Source: Reticulascus tulasneorum (Eukaryota > Ascomycota > Sordariomycetes > Glomerellales > Reticulascaceae). From it: a DNA stretch of 64,000 nt. Shown in pieces: positions 11,701-23,598 of this stretch (position 1 is the stretch's first letter; every line of letters begins with the position of its first letter). The stretch spans positions 4,960,001 to 5,024,000 of the forward strand of contig LSAX01000002.1 of assembly GCA_001557505.1 (NCBI GenBank). Reading direction: 5' to 3'. The translations under genes and the position numbers were made by a program. The notes below the pieces were generated by a model. The model saw only the letters and a list, made by a program, of their open reading frames with translations, had not been told where the DNA came from and did no database searches.

Positions 11701-14661
11701 GCCGAGTTCGATGATGAGGCTTGTGTTCTTTCACACGATAGGCTAAGGCTCGGGTTGACGTGATGAAAACCCTGCCGCCTGCATTCATTGTTGATTTGAC
11801 TCTGTCCAGTCAAGCAGTCAAGTCTGCAACCGGCTTACGATGATTGACAGCGATCAATGACCGGCCTCGAGCATCCCCTGCCGCTCACCGTTCCGATCCA
11901 CCAATGTTGGGACGGCCAGGGATCTGGGATGAGGATACGCCCCAGCGTAGCACTCGGGTTGTGGACATGCCCGATGCTGCCAATGACACCTCACTCGGGT
12001 ATGCAGGCAACCGTGGCCGGCCACGACGGGAATATGCCAAATGAGTGGGTGGGTACGTGGATGTGCAGTCAGGCATTTCTGATGAAACGTTGGGAGTTGA
12101 TTGATGACGAGCACAGCCTTGATGTTTGGTGTTGGACGGTGCAGATTCTCATCACTCCTATGATGGCTGCTGGCGAGCATTTATGGTTCTTGACAGGTTT
12201 ACAACTTGGTAATGGATTGGCTACTGTAATGGGCTAACACTCTCCAAGACGTACCTATCTGGAGCAGACAATTGGCACCCAATAACAGGATTCGACAGCG
12301 CAATTCAAAAGATAAGACGAAGAAGCTCAGGCATTTGTTATATTCCAGTTTTAGTTTGATTCTTGCAGGTGGGGGCAGCTAACGGCCGATCTCCAGTTAA
12401 GCTCTCCTAGTCCCATGCTTCTTCCTGTAGGTTCAGACCGGACTTTCTATACACAGTCATGGGCACCTCGCCAACTCCCCAGCAAACCTCTCTCTTAGCT
12501 GACTTTCTCAGCTCTCGGCAATCTCACCGATAGCTACCAGATCCATATTCCATAGTAGTTCCCTCTCCCTTAGCCATAGCCAACAACATTTTCAGCTCGG
12601 CGCCACAACCCCATTGGCATTTGGACCAGAGTCAGTCTTGATCACCAAAGACCTCTATTGGCCCACACCGGTTTCCACAGCCGAACCAGATTTTCAGGAG
12701 GCGTATGTTGTGCACTAGATTTCTTACTTTTCTTTCTGCTTCCGGTCGACGGGGGTGGGGGGTGGCTGGCTGGCTTGTCTCACTCTCTGTGCTTTGGTTA
12801 CGAATGCACCGAGGTGTTTACTTCGCAATTTAGAAGAATGCTACTTCGGACTGTTGAGGAAGTGGCTTGTCTTGGATGTACTCCGAACTCCGAATGGATT
12901 GGCTTCAATATCAATTAGACTAGGACTAGGATGCAGCATGAAATGTGTTGCGATCTGTCAAGTTACGGTCGGATATCCGACACTATATTGACTTCGGGGT
13001 TTCTCTTGTTTGATCGCCCATGGACCTGCCTTATCATCCGGGCATTATTTGTCCACTGTTTCTTTTTAGAATAAGCTTTCAACGCCAATGTCTCCTGCGG
13101 ACAACATCTTGGCCAGTTTGTCCAGTCACTCCAGGGGAATGCAAGCGCTTTCGAGCAGTGGCCCTTTTCCGATGTGTCTAAAAGGCAGAAAAGGCAGCAA
13201 AGTGTCTCGCTGAACAATTCTTGAACAATTATCTTTATTCAGGTTGTCGTCTAGCCGCAAATATCTAATCTCCCCGGGCCTGGTTCTTTGGAAGCTCATT
13301 CAGATCGAATCTTAACTGTTATCACCAACTTCAACATGTTAGCCAATCACCAATGTGCGCCTGCGGATTAAAACGATTGTTACCTTGCTTCGTTACCAGC
13401 AAGAGTGTCCCTGGTCCGCCATTGGGAAGCAATTGCTTCAGGGTTTTGGTTACAGATCAAAATCTACATAATTAGAATCTCAGGCGCGGTTGCTGAGAAT
13501 GCAATCGCCACCATTGAGCATGCTGCAGGATCCTAATAGCATTGTTGACTTGAGTAGTGCCCCAATAATCTCAAGATAAGGATGAGAAACCACAAGGCTT
13601 ATGAAACAGTTACTTGAAAGTTGACCAAATACAGAGACGAGAAGCAGAGCTGCCGGACAATTTCGACAATTGGGATAACGCAACAGTTTACCAGTAGTGG
13701 ATGGCCAAACGTCGTTACGAGCACCTACAGCTACCCGCGTCCAAAAGAATTGATCCATTGCACATATTTACCAAGGTTTGTCGTTGAAAATGCCTGACTA
13801 GTGTCAACTGTGAACTGCTCGCGTTGATCTGAGAAAATTGAATAACAACACATTAAGCAACCACAATTTGGATAGATGACCTCGGAAAATATCAGAAGCG
13901 ATGCATAAAAACCATATTGAGTCTTATTATCGGCAAAGTATCAATCCATCAATGCATGCCAGTCAGCTATGCTTCCCGTCCCCGCAAGCAGCTCCGCGGC
14001 TGAATTGGGATTCCCGCTGTAAGGTACTAGCTAGCACTAACTGGTAACTTATTTGCCCTGATTCCGGAAAGGGAGTCGTCGGCCTTATGTTCCGTGAAAT
14101 GATCCTGGGTCACTGCTACTTAAATCAAATTTCATATGAGCAGGTACAAAGGGAGGCACTAAATTTGAGTAAGCTTGTTGTGGGCTGCCAGTCATGAGCA
14201 ATGATATTTGTGTTCCTAGCCAGGCTGTTCTTCTATACGAAGAATAGTTTTCAGAATCAAGTCGAAATCAGTGCTATGGATGCGATGTTTGGTAGGCGGA
14301 GAAAAAGGGAAAGATGGGACTGAGGATAAGAACAATGGGCCCATCAGAAAAGCTTGTGTTGATGACAGAACATCCACCTTTTCAGATTATCTGCCGGAAA
14401 CGGTACCTAGCGTTGAGGCTCTGATATAGGCCAAGACTTATCCAATCGGTTTCTTAATATACCCACCCGTATGGAGTAAGAAGCTGCGATCATACCGGCC
14501 TAAAGAACTGCTGCCGGCCTCGCTCCAAGAAAATGCTCCTCCTAGGCATCGAGGTTAATATTAGGACGGCGAATCTACTTGTGGGGAGATCACTTCCACC
14601 CCTCCAGCTGCCTTTCAGCAACGAGACACAGAAGACCAGGAAGTGTAGACTGTTTCTAGAA
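5756..14661. other. gene-free stretch, right part of the 14.5 kb arm
   Basis: No recognisable gene was found. The longest open frame (plus 7165-7890, 241 codons) does not begin with ATG, has no recognisable domain and an irregular composition, so I do not call it. No transposase, reverse transcriptase or terminal repeats were seen. The last several hundred bases before 14662 must contain the promoter and leader of the sedolisin gene. A nonamer tandem repeat lies at 7092-7118. Confidence 0.5.
7092..7118. repeat. AGCTGTCAA nonamer tandem repeat
   Basis: Three adjacent perfect copies of AGCTGTCAA lie in gene-free DNA. It is a short minisatellite with no visible role. Confidence 0.85.
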
Positions 14662-16491
14662 ATGCACTCGATACTCGCCCTGTATGGCGTCCTGTGTGTT
14701 TCGGTGCGAGCGGCAAGTGTGGTCAACAACGTGGTCGTCGAGACGGTCCCAACCCTGCCATACGGATGGAAGGCTCACAGGACTACCAGCACTGCCAGCG
14801 ACACGATAACTCTTTCAATAGCACTCAAACAAGGCGGAATGAGTGACCTGAAGGCGAGACTTTATCAGATCAGCGACCCGGAGCATCAGGACTACGGTTT
14901 GCATTTGTCAAGGGGGGAAGTCAGATCGTTCAGAGCACCGCAGTCTCATGTCGTAGACTCTGTCTTCTCCTGGCTCGAGTCCAATGGCATTGCCGATGCC
15001 GTTCAGACACATGATTGGATTCGATTCAACGCGACGATTGCAGAAGCACGGTCTCTTCTGGACGCTGACTTGCTCTACTACTCATTCCAAGGCAAAACAC
15101 CAGTGATCCGGGCCCGGTCATATGCTGTGCCAGCCACCATCTCCGAAGTCATTGACTTCGTGCATCCCATCACTAATTTCATGCCGCCGGCGAGCTCGAG
15201 GCTTCAACCTGCTCCCGCTCCTTCGCCCAATGACCTTTTGAGCCGACAGGAGCAGCCCTGTAACAGCGGGGTTCGCCCAGCTTGCATCAAGGAGCTCTAC
15301 AACTTGAATTATAAAGCGCCTGCTGGCCCATCGCCAGCTCGATTTGGCGTTGCAGGTTTCCTGGAGCAGTTCATCAACTACCAGGACACGGAGACATTCA
15401 TGGAGAAACATGCCCCGGAGACCCACAGCACTGGGTACAACTTCACCATCGAGTACCTCAACGGCGGCGTGAACCCACAGGACCTGCGATCAGCTGGCAT
15501 GGAAGCCTCTCTTGACATCCAGTATGCAATGGCTCTTGGCTATCCAACTAACGTAGTATACTACTCCACCGGAGGGCGAGGGGTCAAGCTAGATGGTAAT
15601 GGAGATCCGTATCCTATTGAGCGCACAGACAACGAGCCTTACGTGGAGTTCATTGAGGCTCTGCTCGAGAAACCTGATGAAGAGCTTCCTCATGTCATCT
15701 CAATCTCATACGCAGACGACGAGCAAGGTGTTCCGCGGCCATACGCCCTTCGAACATGTAATTTGTTTGCAGCTCTCACAGCCAGGGGCGTATCCATCCT
15801 TGCTGCGTCCGGCGACGGTGGTGCTAGGGGTACAGGCCAAAGACCGTGCGTCAGCAACGACGGTCTAAATCGCCCAATGACTATGCCTACGTTCCCAGCT
15901 TCCTGCCCGTACGTTACGGCAATTGGGGCAACTTCGAATGCGGGACCCCCAGTCCCTGGCGCCTCGTTCAGTACTGGGGGTTTCAGCAACTACTTCGCCC
16001 AGCCCAGCTGGCAAGCCAATGTGGTTCAAGAGCACATCGCTATTCTGAACGGAACGCTTGAAGGATATTACAACGCGTCCGGCCGGGCGTTCCCCGATAT
16101 CAGCGCAGTCGGTGCGGGCTTCGCAATCGAATGGGCAGGAGGACCGTCAAGCGTATTGGGCACCAGCGCCAGTTGTCCCGTTGTTGCGGCCTTGATCGCG
16201 CTCGTGAACGATGCGAGGTTGCGGGCAGGCAAGAGCCCTACAGGGTGGCTGAACCCGCTACTATACTCAGATAAGATGCGTTCTGCTGCTGCATTACAAG
16301 ATATAACCACTGGACGGAGCCAATCATGCTCATGGGACGGGAATGCACCAGGGGGTTGGCCGGCAACGGTGGGATATGACTGCGTTACGGGGCTTGGTGT
16401 TCCCGCGGACTTCGAGAAGTTCCTCAAAGTTTTCATGGATGTTGTAGATGCTCCAGGACACACAAGTCCAGATCTAGCACCAGAAACATGA
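14662..16491 (+). CDS. secreted sedolisin (tripeptidyl-peptidase, peptidase family S53)
   Basis: This is an intronless gene for a 609-residue acid serine-carboxyl peptidase, which removes tripeptides from protein N-termini outside the cell. The frame is open from an ATG at 14533. I start at 14662 because the residues from there (MHSILALYGVLCVSVRAA) form a signal peptide, while the 43 upstream residues would bury it. Residues about 20-195 are the activation prodomain. The mature enzyme begins near the CNSGVRPAC segment at about 197. Catalytic residues are visible: Glu281 and Asp285 in EASLD, oxyanion Asp385 in ASGDGG, and Ser502 in GTSAS. The C-terminal calcium-site pattern (DITTG, then DCVTGLG) is present. 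Length and domain order are normal for fungal tripeptidyl peptidases. It converges on the GH131 gene, with 310 bp between the stop codons. Confidence 0.93.
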   Translation: MHSILALYGVLCVSVRAASVVNNVVVETVPTLPYGWKAHRTTSTASDTITLSIALKQGGMSDLKARLYQISDPEHQDYGLHLSRGEVRSFRAPQSHVVDSVFSWLESNGIADAVQTHDWIRFNATIAEARSLLDADLLYYSFQGKTPVIRARSYAVPATISEVIDFVHPITNFMPPASSRLQPAPAPSPNDLLSRQEQPCNSGVRPACIKELYNLNYKAPAGPSPARFGVAGFLEQFINYQDTETFMEKHAPETHSTGYNFTIEYLNGGVNPQDLRSAGMEASLDIQYAMALGYPTNVVYYSTGGRGVKLDGNGDPYPIERTDNEPYVEFIEALLEKPDEELPHVISISYADDEQGVPRPYALRTCNLFAALTARGVSILAASGDGGARGTGQRPCVSNDGLNRPMTMPTFPASCPYVTAIGATSNAGPPVPGASFSTGGFSNYFAQPSWQANVVQEHIAILNGTLEGYYNASGRAFPDISAVGAGFAIEWAGGPSSVLGTSASCPVVAALIALVNDARLRAGKSPTGWLNPLLYSDKMRSAAALQDITTGRSQSCSWDGNAPGGWPATVGYDCVTGLGVPADFEKFLKVFMDVVDAPGHTSPDLAPET

Positions 16492-16801
16492 GGCAAGCGG
16501 TAAAAAGCGTTGTTAGGTTGAGATCCCACACTAAAAATACAAGAATGACCCAAACTCAATGTAATCGTCTTTGCGTCTTCGATATATTGCCATGTCTTGG
16601 ACCCAGTGTCAGTTTCACAATGAACACCTCACCCTTAAATACATCTCCTACTGCTCTGCTTCAGGGACTGTTCAGGTAATTCTCCCACAAGTCCTCAGCA
16701 GAGCGTACCAGGAGCCGCGAACAAGACTACGGAGAGAGTCGTAGGCCAAGTCAAGATCGCGGAGACAATACTCCAGGTATCATTGCAGTCTCAAGACCTA
16801 T
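16492..16801. other. convergent intergenic spacer
   Basis: This is the short 3'-3' spacer between the sedolisin and GH131 genes. It presumably holds both 3' untranslated regions. No other element was seen. Confidence 0.6.
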
Positions 16802-17855
16802 CTACGGTGTGATACTGATGCAGCCATCGGCGCTGTCCTCTTGGAAAATGCCGGCGAAGATGACACCCTCGTCGATACCTGCCTCCTGGAAGCCATTCTT
16901 CGTTATGTCGCCTACTCCGTCTGTCCCTTTCTTCAGCAGGCCAAAGTGAAATTGGCCCTGACCACTCAGGTCATTTGCGATGGGATCCGTTTGTTCTTCG
17001 AGGGCATCGATGCCCGTCGAGTAAAACACTTGCGTGGTGCTGAATACCTTGTCAGCAAGGCCGCCTGGGGATCATGAGCGTGCTGGCGACATACAGTGCA
17101 TCGAAATCCAGGACCACAGCAAAGTTGTGAAAAATGTCTGCAGTGAATGCTGTGCTGAACAGCACTTGTGGTGGGTTTTCATTCACATTTCCAAAGAGCT
17201 GGAGCGTATTGGGGTCTGCTGTGTCGACGCCCAGAATTGTGCCAGTCTTGAGAACGAATTGGTTTGTGCTAAAGGCGTTGTCCTCGAGAAAGACAAGTTG
17301 ATATTCGTGCGAGAGATTCAATGGTCGATCACCATCTTGCATTAAACTAAAGTGAAGGGTCTTGATGCCGACTGTAGAGTCATCAGTGCCGGAGTTGCTG
17401 GCAGCAAGAAGCTCGGCGCGTCTGAAGCCCGTCTGTTGGTTGAAGATGGAATCGTCACTGCGGCAGGTGAGATAAGTCGGGACATGGTATCAAGTGGGTG
17501 ACGAACCTAATGGTGACCTCTACAGGTACTGTATCAACATCGAACTCGTGGAATTTAGCATGGTTCAACGGAAGCAAAGCTGGAAACACACCAAAGATCC
17601 TGCTACAACCGGCAAGAGCAGCAAATCGCTGAATGCGAGTCCTGAATCCAATCAGTCAGCCCGGTGTCTAGGCGATGGCACGGACGAACGCCTACCTGCA
17701 CCAAGAACATTATCGGGGTTGAAGACGTCATTTGCCTGATCGAAGTCTTCAGGTGCAAAGTCGGCGGATACTCGAGCATCAAACTGCAAGGCACATTCTT
17801 GCGCAAAGGCTATCGAAGCGAGCGACACCAGATATAGTGAGCGAGAAGGAAACAT
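16802..17855 (-). CDS. secreted glycoside hydrolase family 131 beta-glucanase
   Basis: GH131 enzymes hydrolyse beta-1,3-, beta-1,6- and beta-1,4-glucans and are secreted by plant-degrading fungi. The start at 17855 gives a signal peptide (MFPSRSLYLVSLASIAFA) followed by the family's ECALQFDARV-like N-terminus. Family-like blocks follow: FNPDNV, QTGFRRAELL, RPLNLSHEYQLVFLED, LFGNVNENPPQ, FYSTG, GQGQFHFGLLKK and GIFQEDSADGC. Spliced model: complement(join(16802..17039, 17095..17457, 17507..17579, 17696..17855)), 277 aa. The 49-bp and 55-bp introns are clear. Intron 1 is uncertain: its donor at 17695 is good, but the nearest acceptor (giving exon 2 from 17641) opens a frame that conflicts with the downstream exon, whereas an acceptor at 17580 keeps the frame open. 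A TATAAAG lies about 125 nt upstream of the ATG. Confidence 0.85.
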
Positions 17856-20058
17856 CGTGGACTGGGTCTAGCCCAAGAGAAACGGTGAGAAAATAGAGAG
17901 CGAAGAAGAAAGACAAGGAGCACAACAGACAATTCCAAGAAGAAGGCAAGTGGAAGCGAAGTGCGAGGTCACCCAACTTTATACGGACATTCGTGGGAGA
18001 AGTTCTCCTAGATCTTCAGCAAATTCATGCGCTCATTCCACGGCGAATCGCGAAATTGTGCCCCGACCAGATGCTGGCCAGGGTTCAACTTGCGGGTGTA
18101 TTTTTATATCTGGGTTTCAGGCCCCGAATTCCAGACATCGAAATCAGATCGATCAGGATCTGGCCAATCGGTTTGGGAGGGCTAGCAACATGAGGCGATG
18201 TGGGGATGGGGAAGATCAAACGCCACCGTCTCAGGGGGGCGTTCGTCCCAAGCTTTGTGAGCTCTCGGCTCCGTTGACAGAAAGACATGGCCAAGGAGGA
18301 TAGGATAGGATGGCGGGTTCATCACAGTCACTCTTCTCGGTCTCCTGAAGCCTAGGGTGGCCGTCGGGATCTCATATCGTGTTCTGTTGACTTGAAATGG
18401 TACCATTCATACCAAAACACTGAGTGACCAGTGAAACGACATAAATGGCGGGCGGCAGCTAAGTGGCCAGAACCAAGCAATGGCCGCCATCGCTGGTTTC
18501 GTAGGTAGGGAATAAGAAGCAGATAAAAGTCGCAAACTACGTCGGCTTTGATTTTTCCCAGGCAGCCGGGCTGTTGTAGGTTGGCCCTGGCTGTTCCCGG
18601 CTTCTTCACGTCCATCCCGAAGGTAAATCGAAAGAAGGCAGCAGCTGCTTGCAGCAGCATCGGCATCTCACGAGGATGAGCAAAGTGTACCAGAAGTCGT
18701 ACATGTCCTTGGGGGGTGGTGGGAGACGCCGTCAAGTTGGTTTCTTCTCTTGGGCCGAGGCAATGCCATCTTCCGACAGCAGAAGCCTTCAAGAGGATGC
18801 ACCAGCATTTAGGGAACGAAAATAAGGCTCAGGACCAGCTGCGAGGCACTTCGCTCGACTCAACAGAGATGTGAATAATGTTCCCATGCTTGTGGGACGA
18901 CTTTTGACCATCTCCAGACTGGTCGCATTGACTTGATTACCACAGGCTCTAGCATGACCTGTCAAGTTGGGATAACTTCATGGCAGCGGCAATGTTGCTT
19001 CCTGGTGGAGTCGGGGTTTTTACCATAGCGGGCAGCAGCCCAGGACGTAGGGCTGTATTGGCCCATCTTACCTTATGGGCGTGAACGACAGAGAACCTGA
19101 TACGTGCCAGGGCTCAGGTGAACTGAACCATGAAGGTTGTGCTTTGTGCCTTATGTATTGCTAGGCATCCTACCTTTATTACCTAGTAATAGTACGGACT
19201 ACAGTACGGACGTACCTGTATTTAATCCAACCTGATGATGGCCCGGGCCCTCTTCGGGTATTAGCGCCTCTTATCGCGTTTCTTATCACCGCCCCACCCC
19301 CCCAAGACCCCCAAGATCGGTTCGTCTTTGTCTGAGTTTACCTGCACGCGGTGCTGTTGGATTTGTGCTTCGCGCGCCGCCAATTGTCACGGTTCACAAC
19401 AACATCTCCAACAAGCTTCGGCTTCTCCAACTGCTGCTGTTCCCTCAGCATCACCCTCCATTCCCACGAAAAGACCTATTGATCGGACCTGAGTAGTCGT
19501 CACGCAGGCGTTTGCCATTTCGGCTTTCCTTTTTTTGTCCTTTGAGTTCCCCAATCCATGAACCGCGACGCGTCCGAGCTCCAATACCGCGATCCGCTGA
19601 TCAAATCCTCGACCCTCGCGCCTCCAATTGTCTCCGTGACAACACATACAGCGACTGATAGATCCGGGAAGCAGATGTGCAGATGAGATAGTTGGACATC
19701 CTAAAACAATTGGGAACAACACCTCCCCCCACAGTGCAACGCTGGGAGGCTTTGCCCTTCTCACACGTCCACTACCACAACTTGACACGCTCGTCGACCA
19801 ACTCATGGCCCCGCTGCAGCCAAGAATCACGACACTCCATTGACCTGTCCCACTAGGGACTCTTCTTGGAGCAATATCGCTTGCATACAAACGAGAGAGA
19901 GGATCAGCAGAGCTAGAAGCGGTCTGATATCGTCAATATCCTCCAACGAGAGCAGCCGTCGGAGAACTTTCGAACTGTAAGGGACGCGTTGTGGCTGCTG
20001 ACGAGCTTCCCTGCGCGCAGTCTCAATTCAAATGGGGTGCCAAATCTAAGCCTTCAAG
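17856..20058. other. divergent intergenic region, GH131 / sirtuin
   Basis: This 2.2 kb region lies between two divergently transcribed genes and should hold both promoters. A TATAAAG for GH131 lies at 17977-17983. The right end (about 19400-20058) is CT- and GA-rich, like a fungal 5' leader for the sirtuin. A minus-strand open frame across 19387-19890 looks like a chance frame. No other gene was seen. Confidence 0.5.
17977..17983 (-). promoter_or_regulatory. candidate TATA box of the GH131 gene
   Basis: TATAAAG on the minus strand lies about 125 nt upstream of the GH131 ATG. The sequence match is good and the position plausible, but there is no transcription-start evidence. Confidence 0.45.
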
Positions 20059-23000
20059 ATGCCTACTATTCAAGTAAGACCGGACCAAGATTCCCTGCTT
20101 CAAACAATAGCGGAATCTCTGGCCAAATCAAGGAAAGTGGTCGTGATCACTGGTGCAGGAATAAGCACCAACTCTGGCATTCCAGTTAGTAGCATCACAC
20201 CATCCTTTGTTTCTTCTACCGGAACCACGGCTAAACAATGACAGGATTTCCGCTCCGAGAATGGGCTGTATTCTCTGATTCAGGCACAGTTCGATGTGGC
20301 TGCGAAGAATGCGGTCGTACTGGATTCACGTGCCTCTAGAGCAGCAAGTCCTGTCGTCGAATCAGACGAGATTGATAGGCGGCCCTCGAAAAGGAGAAGA
20401 ATATCTGCTGGTGATCTTTACACACAGAGCCAGTCTTCACCGCTCACAGAAATTCAAGCGGCCACAATCAACAGCGAGGAAGCTCAACCTGTGAAGCCCG
20501 TGATTTTGTGTTGTGATCAAAATCTCCTCAAACACGACCCGGTCGAAAGAACCATAGACGAAGCTAGTGTGCTCGGTGAGAAGATACATTGGTGTGACGG
20601 AAAACGTCATGCAATGACGTACGAGAACGATATCAATGGAAAGAATGAGTATTACTCTGATGCGAAGTTCGCCCCTGGGTTGGCCCTCGAGAAAACGATG
20701 GCAAGAACAGCGAGAGCAAGATCCCTACCAGGCGACCAATTCCAGGAGCGTGGGCGAAAGCTGGATATCGAAGGTCGGCGAGCACAAACGAGGAGTCCGG
20801 AATCTAGAAAATGCACCAACCATTACACAGATATCAAGGAAGAATCCAACGCGGATTTGTCTGAGAACGCCTCGGGGAGGGTAGCGCACAGGTCAAGTTC
20901 TGCTTTGGACATCCCAGACCATGAGGAAAGGGGGAGTGGGCAGGCCTTCAACGCGTGTCAAGTTGAAGAAGACTCAAAGCGACAGGTGCAGTCACCCCGT
21001 CCAGCACTACTGTCCCCTCGACAGTCAGGCCCATCAACACGCGACAGGCTGTGCCATTCAGTACCTGATGCGTGTCAAAAACATATCCATGACAACATAA
21101 TCGCACGGCCCTTTCTCGCCAGCACTTCGCCAATCAATCCACCCCACCCCGTTCGCATACCAACTTTCTCGGGCCTCGAAGCCCGGACTTCACTGGCTAC
21201 TCCACCGGTGTCCTTCTATTCTAACGAACCAGTATCGCAAGATATGGAATGTCAGCCTGGCTGCAGTGATCAGCCACCAGGTCGTGTGGACAGCACTCGC
21301 GATTTTAGAGAGAGATCATCGAGGACACAGACCCCGCCTGCAAAGACTCTGGAGAATTCCTCATCGCTTTCCTCACTTCCAACAGAGACTTGCCTAGACA
21401 CGACGCATTTTCACCAACAAAAGGAGCCTAGAGACCGGACGCCGTCGAACCTCTCAAGGCCACCTCTATCTTTTAGCTCCTCGCCACTTTCCTCTCCCCC
21501 ACCGATATTGTTTGATCCCTACGAAGCGTCTTCCACTTCAACTAGCCAGCAAGATTCGAGCATGACGAGTAGTACTGTGTCATCCGAGACTGACGAAACA
21601 CCACCTTCATCCAATCCCTTCTCAGCATCGCAGACGTCGACGTCGAGTCGCGCAAGCCTGCCAAATATCAAGGGTCGAGACCTCTTTGACGCCTCAATCT
21701 GGTCCGATCCGTTGAGAACATCGGTATTTTATACATTCGCAACCACTCTTCGACAGAAAGTCAAAGATGTCGAGCCGACGAGTTCACACTATTTCATCAG
21801 CCATCTCCGGGATCGTGGCAAACTGGTTAGATGCTACACGCAGAATATTGACCAAATTGAGGAGAAAGTTGGCCTTTGCACCTCCCTTCAACGAGGGCCC
21901 GGCAGTCGGGGCAGGTTCTCAACAAGGAAATCCACAGGACCGGTGGAAGCGCGCACGGGATTGGATAGCCAGCCAGATACGGCCGGACTCCCCGCTACCG
22001 GACTTGGACATCACGATCGACGACACAACCATGGACTTGGAGGAGTCGAATGTGTTTTCCTCCACGGGTCGCTTGAGTGGCTACGATGTTTCCAATGCGG
22101 GCGCATTTGCGAATGGGATGAAGGCGGAAGGACACTCGAAACATTATCCGGCCGACAACCTGAGTGCCCGCATTGCGTTGGAGCCACGGTCGCGAGAGAA
22201 GAGAAAGGCAAGAGAGCACTTGGCGTTGGTCGACTTCGCCCTGACATTGTTCTCTACGGCGAGGAACATCCGAACGCGCATCTAATCTCCCCTATCGTGA
22301 CACACGACCTCGCCCTCTACCCAGATCTCATGTTGATCCTTGGCACGTCCTTGAAAGTCCATGGGTTAAAGGTTCTTGTCAAGGAGTTCGCCAAGACGGT
22401 GCATAGCAAAGGGGGCAAGGTGGTCTTTGTCAACTTCACCAAGCCGTCGGAAAGCTCGTGGGGCGACATCATCGATTATTGGATCCAGTGGGACTGTGAT
22501 GCTTGGGTCGGGAATCTGAAAGAGAGGATCCCCGTCTTTTGGCTCCCTCCCGGTTCAGTCATGCCCATGGAGCCCAAGAAGAAAAGAGATAGTCTGGGAG
22601 AAGCGAGGGCACAGAGGAAGCAGGAGAAGAAAACGGAAGTGAAGAAGCAGCCGAAACCCCCCAAAGAACCGAAGCAGCCCAAACCACCGAAAGAGGCCAA
22701 AACTCCAAAACCCCCAAAGCAAGATACACCACCGAAGCCACCAGCTTTGCGACCAGCGGCTTTACGAGACCACAAAGCCAACGGGGCATATCTAACCTGG
22801 AAAATCCTGGCCGACCTGCGAAGGATCGCAGGCACTACTCTTCCCCCAATTACTCTGCCAGCTTCTCCCGTGCACGCACATGTATCGTCGACGCCTCGCG
22901 CCAACAGATCAAAGCGTAAGCAACCACGGAAGTCAGCCCCAGCGGTAATGGCCGGACGAGCAGTAGAGTATAGCACAGACCTTGACCGAATCCAACTTGA

Positions 23001-23598
23001 TGAGAGTCGTTCCAAGGATGTCGACCGCACGGATGTGGTCATGAGTGGAACGCTCGAAGAATCAAATTCCATCCTCGCAGCTGTCAAGTCTAACCCTAGG
23101 AGAAGGAAGAGGAAGACTATCGATGGGATCGAGGTCTCGCTACCTGTTGTCATGCAGCGGTCCGCTGCCAACAAAATGGTGCCGGACACTCTCCCGCGAC
23201 CTTTCCTTCCGCAACAGCGCAAAGGAAAGCCAAATCCTGTTCACGCAACACCGAAGATAATGTCTGATTTGCACCGCGTCTCGATGAACACTCTCACCTT
23301 ACCACCACTACGATACACGCAAAACGCGTATTATCCTGACGCCAGCACCACTCCTCCCAAACCAGAGGCCCTGGAACCATTGCACTCCCCGTCTGGTCCA
23401 CTATCTTCGATTTCGCCTAACATGCAATCGCGTGTAGACTCCAGGATGACAAATCCGTTCTGGTATTTTGATGCGTTGGTCAATCAACTGCGGCAGCCAC
23501 CTGATTGGGGTGGCTGGACACCCAGTCCTGGGGACCAGTTGAAGAAAGAGACGGAGGCGGCGATGGCTTTGGAGGGGTTGAGGAAAGGTGGTGCCTAA
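20059..23598 (+). CDS. hst3: Hst3/Hst4-type sirtuin, NAD-dependent protein deacetylase with large insertion
   Basis: This class of nuclear deacetylase removes acetyl groups from histone H3 lysine 56. Spliced model: join(20059..20184, 20245..23598), 1159 aa. The 60-bp intron falls exactly between the halves of the sirtuin GIP/DFRS motif. Visible motifs are GAGIS (32-36), DFRSENGLYS (43-52), RDLFDAS (520-526), CYTQNIDQIEEKVGL, catalytic His649 in FLHG, zinc cysteines 657/660 and 683/686, RPDIVLYGE, GTSLKVHG and VNFTKPS. The IDQIEEKVGL variant and the missing C-terminal sorting signals point to the Hst3/Hst4 branch. About 460 low-complexity, Ser/Pro-rich residues (about 58-518) separate the NAD-loop motifs from the rest of the catalytic domain. 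The tail after about residue 810 is rich in Lys-Pro repeats and basic clusters, consistent with a nuclear protein. Both extra regions are far longer than in yeast homologues, which are about 400-450 aa. Confidence 0.9.

Noticed and set aside
22476..23222. 248-codon minus-strand open frame over the sirtuin tail
   Set aside because: It is antisense to the Lys/Pro-rich repeat region. The Gly/Phe-rich translation is only the complement of that repeat.
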